Below are positions 1 through 7,943 of a stretch of DNA of 36,956 nucleotides, piece after piece. The stretch spans positions 1-36,956 of the forward strand of contig DATJZG010000107.1 of assembly GCA_035499295.1 (NCBI GenBank), given 5' to 3'. Under the pieces are notes generated by a model. It did no database searches. It was not told the origin of the DNA and saw nothing but the letters and a program-made list of their open reading frames with translations. Numbering within the stretch: position 1 is the stretch's first letter; each line of letters starts with the position of its first letter. Source of the DNA: DATJZG01 sp035499295 (lineage in GTDB: Bacteria > Myxococcota > Myxococcia > Myxococcales > Anaeromyxobacteraceae). A program made the translations under genes and the position numbers.

Positions 1-139
1 GGGGCAACCGAGGGGGCCCGCGAGTTGCGCGTGCTGACCGACACAGACCCGCGAGGACACGGAGTCTCGCCTACTTTCCTGGCAAGGGGTGGGGGCAATT
101 TGGCCGCCACGCAGGGGGCATTTTGAACCGCCACTAGCA
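1..139. mobile_element. End of an IS21-like insertion sequence (inferred)
   Basis: Two imperfect direct copies of a unit of the form GGGGGCA-TTT-CCGCCAC lie at 91-110 and 114-134, with a period of about 23 bases. Short repeated blocks of this kind inside the termini are typical of IS21-family elements, and the outermost one runs into CTAGCA at 134-139, so the element would end in the usual CA at 139. The NudC-like reading frame on the minus strand is cut at exactly this point. No istA or istB coding sequence can be read in the first 90 bases, so the body of the element must lie to the left of the window. The family assignment is pattern recognition only. Confidence 0.45.
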
Positions 140-373
140 CCCGTCCCATGTCCCCATCAGGATCACCTCGCTGGGGTTCGGGACACCGTCAGGGAACGTT
201 TCCATGAGAGGCGTTGCCTGTCCCGAGGCGCCGTCCAGCACGAGAGAGCCCTCGCGGAAGAGGATCCAGAGACCCGCTTCGCCCGAGTCGGGCACTCCTG
301 GCGTGTGGGGCTGGAAGCGGTGCTTGAGCGCGAGAGCGTTCAACGGCAAACAACTGGATTCGGGGTATCGCAT
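134..373 (-). pseudogene. NudC-like NADH pyrophosphatase, N-terminal fragment cut by an IS end
   Basis: About 79 residues are readable. The stretch GLWILFREGSLVLDG followed by VILMGTWDGC resembles the N-terminal domain of NudC-type NADH pyrophosphatases, which precedes the zinc ribbon and Nudix box. Neither the zinc ribbon nor the Nudix box GX5EX7REUXEEXGU is present, because the frame ends in a stop contributed by the IS-like terminus just after GTWDGC. I chose the ATG at 373, with GGAG six bases upstream; the frame is open back to the stop of the upstream membrane gene. It is the last gene of a minus-strand operon with the membrane protein, flavodoxin and TetR genes. Family recognition from this short domain is tentative. 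Confidence 0.5.
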
Positions 374-424
374 GGCGTTCTCCAACCGGTCCGCTTCGAT
401 CCGCTTCCTTTCGCCGGAGCGCTC

Positions 425-805
425 TTACAGCGTCAGCAAATAGGCGCTGAACAGGATGCCGACCACGAGATTCGTGCACCCAAAGTTCACGAAAATGCTA
501 CGCGGAAGCTGGAACCGACGATAGGCGATCAAGCTCGCGGCGAAAGCCCAGTACTTGAGGGCCATTCCAAACGGCAGGAAGGGCACGGCATACTCCGGGT
601 GCAAGTAGAGGTAGACGTACATTGAGCCGAAGCAGAACGCGGTCCCGGCCGTGAAGAGCCGGTGAAGGGCATAGTCAGGCGGACGAAGCGCACCCACTCC
701 CTGGACGAGCGGAAAGCTGGTTGGGAAGGTCACGACCATGGACGCGGCGAGGTTCAGACCGCCGACGTAGTTAAGTGCGGCGCCTACCAAGAGAACCCAC
801 TTCAT
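425..805 (-). CDS. Small integral membrane protein of about four TM segments
   Basis: A 126-residue protein made almost entirely of hydrophobic segments, at roughly residues 4-28, 47-66, 74-94 and 105-124, with short polar turns, so a four-helix inner-membrane protein is expected. The start ATG at 805 has a strong ribosome site (GGAGGAAAGGGG). I do not recognise a named family; small DoxX- or DUF4345-like proteins have similar size and topology, but no diagnostic motif is visible. It lies 43 bases downstream of the flavodoxin relic and upstream of the NudC-like fragment, so all were probably expressed from the tetR promoter. Unlike both neighbours it is intact. Confidence 0.75.
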   Translation of the reverse strand: MKWVLLVGAALNYVGGLNLAASMVVTFPTSFPLVQGVGALRPPDYALHRLFTAGTAFCFGSMYVYLYLHPEYAVPFLPFGMALKYWAFAASLIAYRRFQLPRSIFVNFGCTNLVVGILFSAYLLTL

Positions 806-848
806 AGCGACCCCTTTCCTCCGAGTACCCGACGGCCTGTTCGCTCGC

Positions 849-1492
849 TCAGGTTGAGATCTGCGGCCGGGTCAGACGATGTGCCGGGTGCTTCAGGCCA
901 AGCGAGCGATACAGCCCCGCCGCCCAGCTTCGCATGGATGACGGGTTTAGGAATTCGCCCTCCTGCTCTTTGTTCGTGAGCGCAGTGACAATGCGCATAT
1001 AGAGCCTCTCGTTGAGCGGCAACCTGCGTACGTTCATCCGCTCCTTGAAACAGGCGACCGACACGGGCTAGATGCCTGGCGTGAACCTCCTCCACTGGCG
1101 CTCGAAGCGACCAAGCGAGTGGGTCCGATTCATGACGGTGGCCCTGTTCGTTGGTATCGTGATCATTGCGAGGCCCGGATAGACGTAGAGCAAGGCTTCC
1201 GGAACGTTCTCCTCCGCGATCCGTACCACGTAGAGCATGCTGAAGAAGTACGCGACCTTCTTGCGCTCCAACTCGGCGCGATTCCGCCAGATGAATCTCT
1301 CCGCCCTGGACGTGAAGCCACCGAAGCGCATCGGGCTCCCGATGAGCACAGCGTCGTACTCCACCAGCGACGTGACGTCCGTCATCGGCGCGGTCACTAC
1401 CTCGAACGCCTCCTGCAGGGCATCGCGGAGGATCTCGCCCATCGGCCGTGGAACCCGAGACCGTGTCGTAAACGATTGGCCAGCTTCTTCAT
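849..1492 (-). pseudogene. Flavodoxin-domain protein, broken by two frameshifts and an amber codon
   Basis: Reading from ATG 1492, MKKLA is in one frame, IVYDTVSGSTA (the FMN-phosphate loop of a flavodoxin) is in a second, and MGEILRDALQEAFE onward is in a third. The third frame continues through YDAVLIGSPMRFGG, a typical flavodoxin beta-3 region, to RRFTPGI, then a TAG at 1068-1070. It then continues in the same frame as PVSVACFKERMNVRRLPL through KEQEGEFLNP to 849, which looks like the protein's own C-terminal part. The ATG overlaps the tetR stop (ATGA), showing the gene was once translationally coupled to the regulator. Sequencing indels could explain the frameshifts, but the in-frame stop argues for real decay. 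Related proteins are flavodoxin oxidoreductases of the HemG/Flavodoxin_5 type; the substrate is unknown. Confidence 0.7.
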
Positions 1493-2151
1493 CGTGCCCC
1501 CCCGCTTGTTCGAGGCTGCCCTCGTTCACGCGCGCTGCCGGGCTGATCGGGCCGGACGGCAAGCGAGCGCCACGCTGCATCCGCGAGCATCTCGATCACT
1601 TCCTCGGTATTCGTGCAGTCCCGGCCGGACAGGTAGTGGCGCGTGTGCTCCGTGTAAGGCCCCGCCACGAGCGCGATGTAGATGTCAGGAGGGAGCCGCC
1701 TCAGCCGGCCGGCCTCCATGTGCGTCGCGAACCACAGGGAGGCGCGCCGCAGGAACTCAGCGTTCAACTCCGCTAGCTTCCGTTCGGCGGCGGCTGTGAA
1801 GGCCGAGTGGCGCCTCTGGAAGAGGTAGCGCGCCCACGTCTCGTTGCTGCGAACCCACCTCAGGTGATGGCCGATCACGGCGCGAAGACCTCCCCTCGCG
1901 TCCGTCTCTCGCTCGAGGGCGGCGATCCATCCCGCCTGGTAGTCTGCGATGCCTTCGAGGAAGATCTCGGCCGCCAGGTGCTCCTTGCTCTCGAACTGGT
2001 GGTAGATGCTCCCCGTGCTCGCCTTTGCGCGCCGACGGATGTCCGCCATCGTCGTTTGGGAGAAGCCGATCTCAGCGAAGCACTCCAGCGCGGCGCAGAA
2101 GATCTCCCGGCGGCGCTCCGCTGTTCCCGGATGCAAACCTCTTCGCCGCAT
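1489..2151 (-). CDS. TetR/AcrR family transcriptional regulator
   Basis: A 220-residue protein of normal TetR length. The N-terminal helix-turn-helix spans about residues 12-60 (FAEIGFSQTTMADIRRRA, then STGSIYHQFESKEHL), which is the canonical TetR recognition helix with the conserved YHxF. The rest is an all-helical ligand-binding domain of no recognisable specificity. It is the first gene of a minus-strand operon; its TGA overlaps the ATG of the flavodoxin relic. A perfect 6-5-6 palindrome 16 bases upstream of the start is the likely autoregulatory operator. The inducer cannot be deduced. The regulator is intact although the flavodoxin gene it is coupled to is dead. Confidence 0.92.
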   Translation of the reverse strand: MRRRGLHPGTAERRREIFCAALECFAEIGFSQTTMADIRRRAKASTGSIYHQFESKEHLAAEIFLEGIADYQAGWIAALERETDARGGLRAVIGHHLRWVRSNETWARYLFQRRHSAFTAAAERKLAELNAEFLRRASLWFATHMEAGRLRRLPPDIYIALVAGPYTEHTRHYLSGRDCTNTEEVIEMLADAAWRSLAVRPDQPGSARERGQPRTSGGAR

Positions 2152-2166
2152 CCAGAGAAGTACATC

Positions 2167-2183
2167 CTAGAACTATATTCTAG
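2167..2183. promoter_or_regulatory. Palindrome upstream of tetR, probable operator
   Basis: CTAGAA and TTCTAG form a perfect inverted repeat separated by five bases (CTATA). It sits 16 bases upstream of the tetR start, in an AT-rich patch within GC-rich DNA. TetR proteins usually bind such palindromes over their own promoter. No regulator-binding data are implied. Confidence 0.6.
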
Positions 2184-2451
2184 TCAACTCGGAACAGAGC
2201 AGCCGACGCGTTTCGTTCTGGGAACGCAGAAGCTGCCGAGCACCTGGACGGGTGTCCTTGCCGCAATTGGCGGGGTCGCTACCCCAGGGCGTTCATGAAG
2301 GTCTTAGAAGGACACCCTATTGAGCAGTCCGAACCTGAGCAGCGCATCGGTACTTTTGGCCTCATGGTTCTGTCGCGTGTGCCTTTTCCCTTCCCCTGCG
2401 CGCTCTAAAGCGTTCAGGTACGTCTCGTCCTCACGGCGAAGACCGGTCAGC

Positions 2452-2796
2452 TAAGAGCTGTCCCGCAATTCGTTGCCGCGCGCGACGCTCCGCAGATTGT
2501 GGAACCGCCGGAAAGGAGTTGCCTCGTCGGCGGCACTCCCGGAGGACACGTGAGATCCCCTTGAAAAAAAACATTCATTACCTGCTAAAGTGTTCAGCAT
2601 GTTGTAGCAGACTGGGGCGGCAAGACGCCCTGTCCGAGTAAAACTGCCGGTAGATGACGGCACACGCCACCTGGCGCCTCGGCGAAACGTCGGTAGGGCA
2701 CTGTGCCCAACCTCGGATGAGACCGGCCCTGCGGCCGGACCACGTCGAAACGGGCATCGATGCGAAACGACCTGTCCTATTACGGGACAGCTCTTA
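2452..2796. repeat. MITE copy A, full length (345 bp)
   Basis: The element begins TAAGAGCTGTCCCGCAAT and ends with the inverted match ATTACGGGACAGCTCTTA (17 of 18 positions). The outer TA on both sides would fit a TA target duplication with TIR AGAGCTGTCCCG, as in IS630/mariner-type elements. Inside are palindromes such as GGGCAC-T-GTGCCC and a block GGGGCGGCAAGACGCCC. No reading frame is conserved between this copy and copies B-D, so it appears to be non-coding. Copy C (14314-14648) matches it over its full length in the opposite orientation; B and D are terminal fragments. No transposase gene for this family is visible in the window. Confidence 0.85.
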
Positions 2797-2829
2797 GCGA
2801 CACTGCGCGGAAAACCCGAGGGACAGGCG

Positions 2830-3130
2830 CTGGCGGAACCAGGCCTCGCGACGTTGCTGGAGCGCGGCGATGCTCGACGAACTACGCGCCACCTTCGGTC
2901 GCCTTCTCGAGCGCTGGGGCTGCGAGCGCGGAAAGTTCAATGGCGAGCCCGAGCACGCACCGACCACGTCCACCCGCTGCTGCGTTGTACCCATCTGGGA
3001 AGCCTTCGGTCTGGTGAACAATACCGTCTCGTCCCGCCTGCTCCGCCGCGACCATGGCAAGAAGCTGCGGCGGCATTTCCGCCGCCCGGTGCTCTGGAGC
3101 CGTGTCCTATTACGGGGAGCCTACGCAGGA
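2830..3130 (+). pseudogene. IS200/IS605-type TnpA (Y1 HUH transposase) relic
   Basis: The piece LDELRATFGRLLERWGC with KFNGEPEH resembles the segment of IS200-like TnpA just before the HUH motif. DHVHPLLR, the HUH motif itself, is in the next frame. WEAFGLVNN, VSSRLLRRDHGKKLRRHF and PVLWSR, with SYYG in a shifted frame, match the region leading to the catalytic tyrosine helix. The N-terminus and the end of the catalytic helix are missing, and at least two frameshifts are needed. The relic abuts MITE copy A. A closely similar segment occurs in inverted orientation at 25850-26000. Assignment rests on motif order and not on a continuous frame. Confidence 0.6.
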
Positions 3131-3565
3131 CGAGTCGTCTCTCGGTTTGCCGATTCCCCCTCTGTCAGCGGAGAGGACTTCTTGTTCACGTTAAGTGGTC
3201 TTGCGCGCGCCTACCGGCGCGTGGCGAACGTGTGTCCTCATGACGTCGGCTGCGTACTCCGGATTGCGAGTTTGTGCAGTTCATCCTCGTGGTTCTGGGA
3301 GTCCCGACATCCATCGGACGGCGGCCACGATACGAGCGCTCGAGGCGCCGCAACGAACCCGCCGAAGTTGCTCGGCAAGATGGAACGGTGGGGTCAGGTG
3401 CCACAACTCGAGCAGATCGAATGGGCCTGTCTGCTTGACTAATAGTCGATGGCCTTCGACGCGCTGTCCCTGGAACGCGCAGGTTGTCTGGGAGTACCGG
3501 CACCCGACCGCGGTCACAAGTTGGCCGCCCTTTGCTCGGGCGCGCTCATGGTAGGCTCGTGAGCC
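3131..3565. other. Stretch with no supportable gene
   Basis: About 435 bases between the tnpA relic and the ABM-fold gene. All six frames contain open stretches, as expected at this GC content, but none shows a recognisable motif or good ribosome site. It presumably holds further transposon debris plus the promoter of the gene at 3566. Confidence 0.5.
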
Positions 3566-3910
3566 ATGACCGAGATCCAAGGCATCGCGAGAATGAAGAT
3601 CCACCCGGGCAAGCTCGGCGAGTTCAAGCAACTCGCCGCGAAGTGCATGGAGCTGGCGCGCACCAAGGACACGGGCACGCTGCGATACGACTTGTACTTC
3701 AACAGCAACGAGACCGAGTGCATCGTGCACGAGCTCTATCGCGACTCCGAATCGCTGCTCGCGCACGCGAAGAACCTCGGCGACACAATGACCGCGATCC
3801 TCGAGACGTGCACGGCCGTGGGGGAGATCCTGGGTAACCCGAGTCCGGCGCTGCGAAAGGCGCTCGAAGGCTCACCGGTGCAGATCTTCACGCCGTACCA
3901 GTCGATGTGA
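3566..3910 (+). CDS. Antibiotic biosynthesis monooxygenase (ABM) fold protein
   Basis: A 114-residue protein starting with an ATG preceded by a weak ribosome site. Residues about 5-90 follow the dimeric ferredoxin-like ABM pattern: a first strand (IARMKIHPGKLGEFKQLA), then LRYDLYFNSNETECIVHELYRDSESLLAHAKN, the usual strand-helix block with Y-D-x-Y and the conserved H. Proteins of this fold include small cofactor-free monooxygenases and heme-degrading enzymes, but many are uncharacterised, so no substrate is assigned. The end overlaps the tail of the convergent 4Fe-4S gene by 23 bases, an artefact of that gene's abnormal C-terminus. Confidence 0.82.
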   Translation: MTEIQGIARMKIHPGKLGEFKQLAAKCMELARTKDTGTLRYDLYFNSNETECIVHELYRDSESLLAHAKNLGDTMTAILETCTAVGEILGNPSPALRKALEGSPVQIFTPYQSM

Positions 3911-5336
3911 TCACAGGGCTGGCTTGTACAGCCTCGGCGGCGCCATCGTCGATCTTGCCGTCGCCGTACGCGTACAGTTGATGCGGCCCTCGGCTTGTTC
4001 GCGACTCCCCCCTCGATGATGAGATTCCCCGACCGCTCGGCACAGCCGGAAACCATGAAGGCCGTCCACCGCCTTCTGCGGCATTCGCATGTGAGGGTAC
4101 CGAGAGCTGAAGGCGCAGCGAAGCAGGGGAAGAGAGCGGCGCTGGAGCTGTGACGAACCACCAGTGGCAAGGCGGGCTCGCTCTGAGGTCACGGCGGGGG
4201 AAGATCTGGTTCTGGAGCGTCCCCTTCTCCAGGCACTGCAGCATGATCCTCTCGAATGTCGTCTCCGGATGGATGACCCTCTTCCCTCGCCGTTCCAGCC
4301 TGCATGCCCCCGTCCTACAGCTGAGAACGCACACGCCGCAGCCGAGACAGACGGAGGCGTCGACCCTCGCGATTGCCTTCTTCTCCGCCCCGGGGCCATT
4401 CGAGGCGATAGAGATCGCATCGATGGGGCAGGCCTTGGCGCACTTTCCGCAACCATTGCACGACTCGTCGCTGATCTTCGCAATGTAGTTCGAGGTCACG
4501 ATGGCGTTGGGGTAGCCGTGTTTCCTCACATCCAACAGTGGAAGGCAACAGCACTTGCAACAGTGGCAGACAAACTTGGCGTTCCGCTTGACGTTGTCCG
4601 CGTTGAGAACGAGCCCCATCTCTCGAGACTGGGCGAAGTTCTCCTCCATCTCTGCGCGGCTCACCTCGCGCGCGAGCTCGTGCCGGATCAAGAAGTCGGC
4701 TGCCTTCCCGAAGGCGGAGCATTTCTCCAGGGGAACCTGGCACGCCTTCTCTCCGATATGGAGCTTCTCGTGCCTGCAGGAGCAGAGCCCGATGGCGAAT
4801 CGGTCCGCCTTTCCGATGAGCTCCGACGCTCTCTCGTGGTCGAGCACCTCCAGGTGCGCCACGGACAGGGTCTCCTCATGTGGCAGGGTTCGCATGACTT
4901 GGACCTGTGACCCTCCCCCGTAGTTCGCCGCCTGAAATGCGCCACCGGTCTCGAGGTAGTCGTGGAAGAGCCTGGCCCACCTCTTCGAATCCGCGCTCGA
5001 CCCCACGCGCATCATGGTGAACTCGAAGATCCCAACCACCATGGGGGAGGGAACGTAGTGATAGGCCTCGCACAGCCAGAGATCGATGACGAGGCCCTTG
5101 GCAGTCAGGGAGTCCAGGACCTTGCGGACCGCAGCCTCCTCGAGGCCGGTGGCCGTTACCACCTGGTCGAGCGTGGAAAGACCACAGGGCATCCTCACCA
5201 AAACGTCCGCCTCTTTCTCGGAGTAGAGTTCCTTCAGGAGAGCGTACAGCGAGTCGTTCCACGGGAGCCGTGTCTCCAACCCGTCCAGCTTCCGCCCGAG
5301 TTTCCTGAACACGTCCTTGCCGACCAGATGTCCCAT
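3888..5336 (-). CDS. Multi-cluster 4Fe-4S protein with abnormal C-terminus
   Basis: The product is 482 residues. Residues 1-100 look like a winged-helix-type domain; residues 180-265 carry cysteines in CSC, C199, C206 and a dense CHCCKCCC block at 257-264. Two classic ferredoxin motifs follow at about 293 (CNGCGKCAKACP) and 330 (CLGCGVCVLSC). This resembles deltaproteobacterial 4Fe-4S proteins that often carry a further 50-60 residues after the conserved HPETTFERIMLQCLEKGTLQNQ. Here the homologous-looking sequence stops near residue 379 (about base 4199), followed by low-complexity Pro/Ser-rich residues that run into the neighbouring gene. A frameshift or substitution of the 3' end is therefore likely. 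The role is unknown; electron transfer is inferred from the clusters. Confidence 0.8.
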   Translation of the reverse strand: MGHLVGKDVFRKLGRKLDGLETRLPWNDSLYALLKELYSEKEADVLVRMPCGLSTLDQVVTATGLEEAAVRKVLDSLTAKGLVIDLWLCEAYHYVPSPMVVGIFEFTMMRVGSSADSKRWARLFHDYLETGGAFQAANYGGGSQVQVMRTLPHEETLSVAHLEVLDHERASELIGKADRFAIGLCSCRHEKLHIGEKACQVPLEKCSAFGKAADFLIRHELAREVSRAEMEENFAQSREMGLVLNADNVKRNAKFVCHCCKCCCLPLLDVRKHGYPNAIVTSNYIAKISDESCNGCGKCAKACPIDAISIASNGPGAEKKAIARVDASVCLGCGVCVLSCRTGACRLERRGKRVIHPETTFERIMLQCLEKGTLQNQIFPRRDLRASPPCHWWFVTAPAPLSSPASLRLQLSVPSHANAAEGGGRPSWFPAVPSGRGISSSRGESRTSRGPHQLYAYGDGKIDDGAAEAVQASPVITSTGTA

Positions 5337-5426
5337 GGCGTGACCTTTCCTGTGCTACGTCGTGGTTGCTTCCAAATGCGCCATCAATCGATGCGCTCTG
5401 TACCGAACCCGTTGCTCTCGAATTTC

Positions 5427-5525
5427 GCACTGTGCCCAACCTCGGATGAGACCGGCCCTGCGGCCGGACCACGTCGAAACGGGCACCGATGCGAAACGAC
5501 CTGTCCTATTACGGGACAGCTCTTA
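5427..5525. repeat. MITE copy B, solo right end (99 bp)
   Basis: This stretch matches the last 99 bases of MITE copy A almost exactly, through the terminal GGGACAGCTCTTA, but the other half of the element is missing. Its outer TTA supplies the TAA stop of the small secreted-protein fragment on the minus strand. Confidence 0.85.
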
Positions 5526-5663
5526 AGCCTGCACGCGAGCAGTGAAGCTCGGTTCTTCGCTCGCCATTGCCGAACCACCAACCAACCCGGCCAAAACCAG
5601 GACAATGGCACACGCCCTCAGCGCAGGAATGATACGCTTCCACGTCTCGATTTGGGTATCCAT
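5523..5663 (-). pseudogene. 46-residue signal-peptide fragment, truncated by MITE B
   Basis: The ATG at 5663 has a good ribosome site (AAAGGAACGGAG). The product begins MDTQIETWKR and has a hydrophobic core, ACAIVLVLAGLVGGSAMA, consistent with a signal peptide cleaved after AMA. Only about 15 residues follow before the TAA, which is part of MITE copy B. This suggests the N-terminus of an exported protein whose remainder was displaced by the MITE. A naturally short secreted peptide cannot be excluded. Confidence 0.5.
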
Positions 5664-5713
5664 CTCCGTTCCTTTCCTTGGCGCCTGACCGCGAATGGCA
5701 GGCGTTCACTATT

Positions 5714-5737
5714 GCCCAGCTCCTTCAGGAGCTGGGC
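5714..5737. terminator. Strong hairpin downstream of the CoxE-MoxR operon
   Basis: GCCCAGCTCC and GGAGCTGGGC form a perfect 10-bp stem closed by TTCA. It lies about 100 bases past the end of the minus-strand VWA gene and is followed by an AT-rich stretch but no long U-tract. A transcription terminator for the 8741-5840 operon is the simplest reading. Confidence 0.6.
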
Positions 5738-5839
5738 TCATTACAATTACGATCTCTGCGCTCGCGGCAGTCCTGAGAGCGAGCCGCCCGATACACCGTT
5801 AGTGAGAACAATCCCGGTTGTCACCGCCTTGTCGATGGC

Positions 5840-7045
5840 TCAAGCACCGGGTCCCTTTCGACGCGCGGCGAGGTGGCCTACGGCGTGCTCCAGACCGATG
5901 AGGTTCAGCTCGAACATCGGGAACAGCTGGCCAATGGCGCTGATGGTTTCGTTGTCCTTCCAGAAACAGCGGGGCACTGGGTTGAGCCAAGCAGCGTGGC
6001 GGAACGTGTGAGCGAGCTGCTTCAGACGCTCCAAGCTCGGCTGCCGCCGCGTCCCATCGTCCAGAACCATGCCGCCCCTCGCATCGAACAGTTCCTCAGG
6101 GGCCATGCTTGCGTCTCCGACGAAGATAAGCCTACTCTGCGGATCTCGCTTCATGAGGTGCTCGATGGTCTCCGGGCGATCGCGCCGAGCGGGATCGGCC
6201 CATACCCGATCCGGGATGGTGTTGTGGAAGTAGTAGATGCGCAATTCCCGGAACTGGGCTCGGGCGTAGTGGAAGAGCGCCTGGACCGTCCCCACGTAGG
6301 GGTCCATCGACCAGCCCCCGTTGTCGATGAGGAGGAGCACTTCGAGCCGATCGGTGAGCCGTCGATCGAAGGCTATTTCGATTTCCCCCGCGTTGTGCAT
6401 CGTTCGATGGACGGTCTCGTCGACGTTGATGACATCCCTTGCCCCCGCTGGCACTAGGTGTCGCAGCCGCTTCAGCGCCTCCCCGATCTGACCGCGGGTC
6501 AGCGGCGCGGTCTGCGAGTAGTCCCGGTATCGCCGCTCCAGCGCGACCTTGGTGGCGGAGCGCCTGCGCGAGACACCGCCCACGCGCAGGCCACCCTGAT
6601 GATCGCCGGAGTGGCCAACGGGGGAGGTTCCCCCGGTCCCGATCCATCGCGCACCACCGTGGTGGACGCCGTCCTGGTCCTTGAGCCGGTCCAGGAAGTA
6701 GCGGACGAGTTCCTCGCCGGTCATCCGGTGCAGCTGCTCCTCGCTCAGTCCCAGCATCTTGGCGTCCGGTTCCTTGAGCCACTTGTCGAGAAGAGAGCGT
6801 GCGGCCTCGTCGATCGCCACCTTCTCGCTCACCTGAGCTTCCAGCCCGGAGAATCTCTCGGCGAAGACCTGATCGTAGGCATCGAAGTCTCGCTCGCTCT
6901 TGATCAGCACGGCCCGCCCTACCGCGTACAGGTCGTCGAGTGAAGTCACGAGGCCAAGATGCAGAGCCTTGTTTAGGCGCAAGAAGCCGGTAGGGGTGAC
7001 CGGTACCCCGCGCTCCCTCAGTGCAAAGAAGAAGGAATCGAACAT
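5840..7045 (-). CDS. CoxE-like VWA-domain protein
   Basis: The 401-residue product starts at ATG 7045. Residues 1-140 match the helical N-terminus of CoxE-type proteins (VPVTPTGFLRLNKALHLGL and LDDLYAVGRAVLIKSERDFD). The C-terminal half is a von Willebrand A fold with a variant MIDAS motif, LLIDNGGWSMDPY, later HNTIPDRVW and RLIFVGDASMAPEEL. CoxE proteins act with a MoxR AAA ATPase in maturing or remodelling metalloenzymes, as in CO dehydrogenase maturation. Its gene is only 15 bases downstream of moxR in an apparent operon. No CO dehydrogenase gene is in view, so the client is unknown. An Asn-Gly-Gly in place of the usual xGS in the MIDAS loop is notable but occurs in this group. Confidence 0.88.
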   Translation of the reverse strand: MFDSFFFALRERGVPVTPTGFLRLNKALHLGLVTSLDDLYAVGRAVLIKSERDFDAYDQVFAERFSGLEAQVSEKVAIDEAARSLLDKWLKEPDAKMLGLSEEQLHRMTGEELVRYFLDRLKDQDGVHHGGARWIGTGGTSPVGHSGDHQGGLRVGGVSRRRSATKVALERRYRDYSQTAPLTRGQIGEALKRLRHLVPAGARDVINVDETVHRTMHNAGEIEIAFDRRLTDRLEVLLLIDNGGWSMDPYVGTVQALFHYARAQFRELRIYYFHNTIPDRVWADPARRDRPETIEHLMKRDPQSRLIFVGDASMAPEELFDARGGMVLDDGTRRQPSLERLKQLAHTFRHAAWLNPVPRCFWKDNETISAIGQLFPMFELNLIGLEHAVGHLAARRKGPGA

Positions 7046-7060
7046 GACGGTACCATCCGT

Positions 7061-7900
7061 TCAGGCGGCGCTCCGTGAGGAGGCCCGCTCCAGGTCGCTG
7101 CTCTTCTTGAAAAGCACTCCAAGATGCGGCAATGGCCCCTTTCGCAGCCCCTTGGCTTGGAAGCCTGGGTCGGTCCTGAGCGCGCGGATCCAGTTGACAA
7201 GCTCCCGCGTGGCGGGCTTCTTGTCGACCCCCTCCATGTCACGCAGGCGGAAGAACGCATGGAGGCAGGCCTGTGCAAGCTCTTCGTCGAGGTCAGGAAA
7301 GTGCACGGCAACAATGCGGCGCATCATCTCTTGGTCCGGAAAGGCGATGTGGTGGAAGTTGCAGCGACCCAGGAACGGGTCCGAGAGGTCCTTCTTGGCA
7401 TTGGAAGTGATGATGACAATCGGTCGATGGCGCGCCTTGATGGTCCGATCGATCTCGAGAATGTCGAACTGCATCTGGTCGAGCACGTCCAACATGTCGT
7501 CCTGGAAGTCGGTGTCGGCCTTGTCGATCTCGTCGATGAGCAGCACCACCTTTTGCTCGGACGCGAAGGCCTGTCCGATCTTCCCCATCCGGATGTAGGC
7601 CCCGATGTCGCTCACGTCCCGTTTCGAGTCGCCGAACCGGCTGTCGTTGAGGCGCGTCAGTGTGTCGTACTGATAGAGCGCGTCAACCAGCTTCATGGTC
7701 GACTTCACGTTGAGGACGATGAGTGGCATCTTCAGGCTCTCTGCGGCGGCGTGCGCGAGAAGCGTCTTGCCGGTACCAGGCTCCCCCTTGAGCAAGAGCG
7801 GCATCTCGAGCGCGACGGAAACGTCGACGATCTTGGCCAGCTCTGGGTCTAGTACATACCGGGTGGAACCAGTGAACCGCTCGATGGTCGGATTCGTCAT
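7061..7900 (-). CDS. MoxR-type AAA+ ATPase
   Basis: The product is 279 residues. Walker A is GEPGTGKT at about 38-45, Walker B VVLLIDEIDKAD at about 112-123, followed by the sensor region IVIITSNAKKDLSDPFLGRC with the Arg finger. These are hallmarks of the MoxR/CoxD clade, which pairs with VWA proteins to assemble or activate metal enzymes or surface complexes. The gene sits between the ferredoxin-nitroreductase and the CoxE-like gene with gaps of 43 and 15 bases, so the three are likely co-transcribed. Ordinary length and intact motifs suggest it is functional. Confidence 0.92.
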   Translation of the reverse strand: MTNPTIERFTGSTRYVLDPELAKIVDVSVALEMPLLLKGEPGTGKTLLAHAAAESLKMPLIVLNVKSTMKLVDALYQYDTLTRLNDSRFGDSKRDVSDIGAYIRMGKIGQAFASEQKVVLLIDEIDKADTDFQDDMLDVLDQMQFDILEIDRTIKARHRPIVIITSNAKKDLSDPFLGRCNFHHIAFPDQEMMRRIVAVHFPDLDEELAQACLHAFFRLRDMEGVDKKPATRELVNWIRALRTDPGFQAKGLRKGPLPHLGVLFKKSSDLERASSRSAA

Positions 7901-7943
7901 GGTTTACTCCTCGTGGGCTTTGGGGTTTTCGGCAAGCTTTCAC

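Noticed and set aside
1119..2298. Long plus-strand frames opposite the tetR and flavodoxin genes
   Set aside because: High GC makes such antisense frames open; they are Arg/Pro-rich and lack ribosome sites and motifs.
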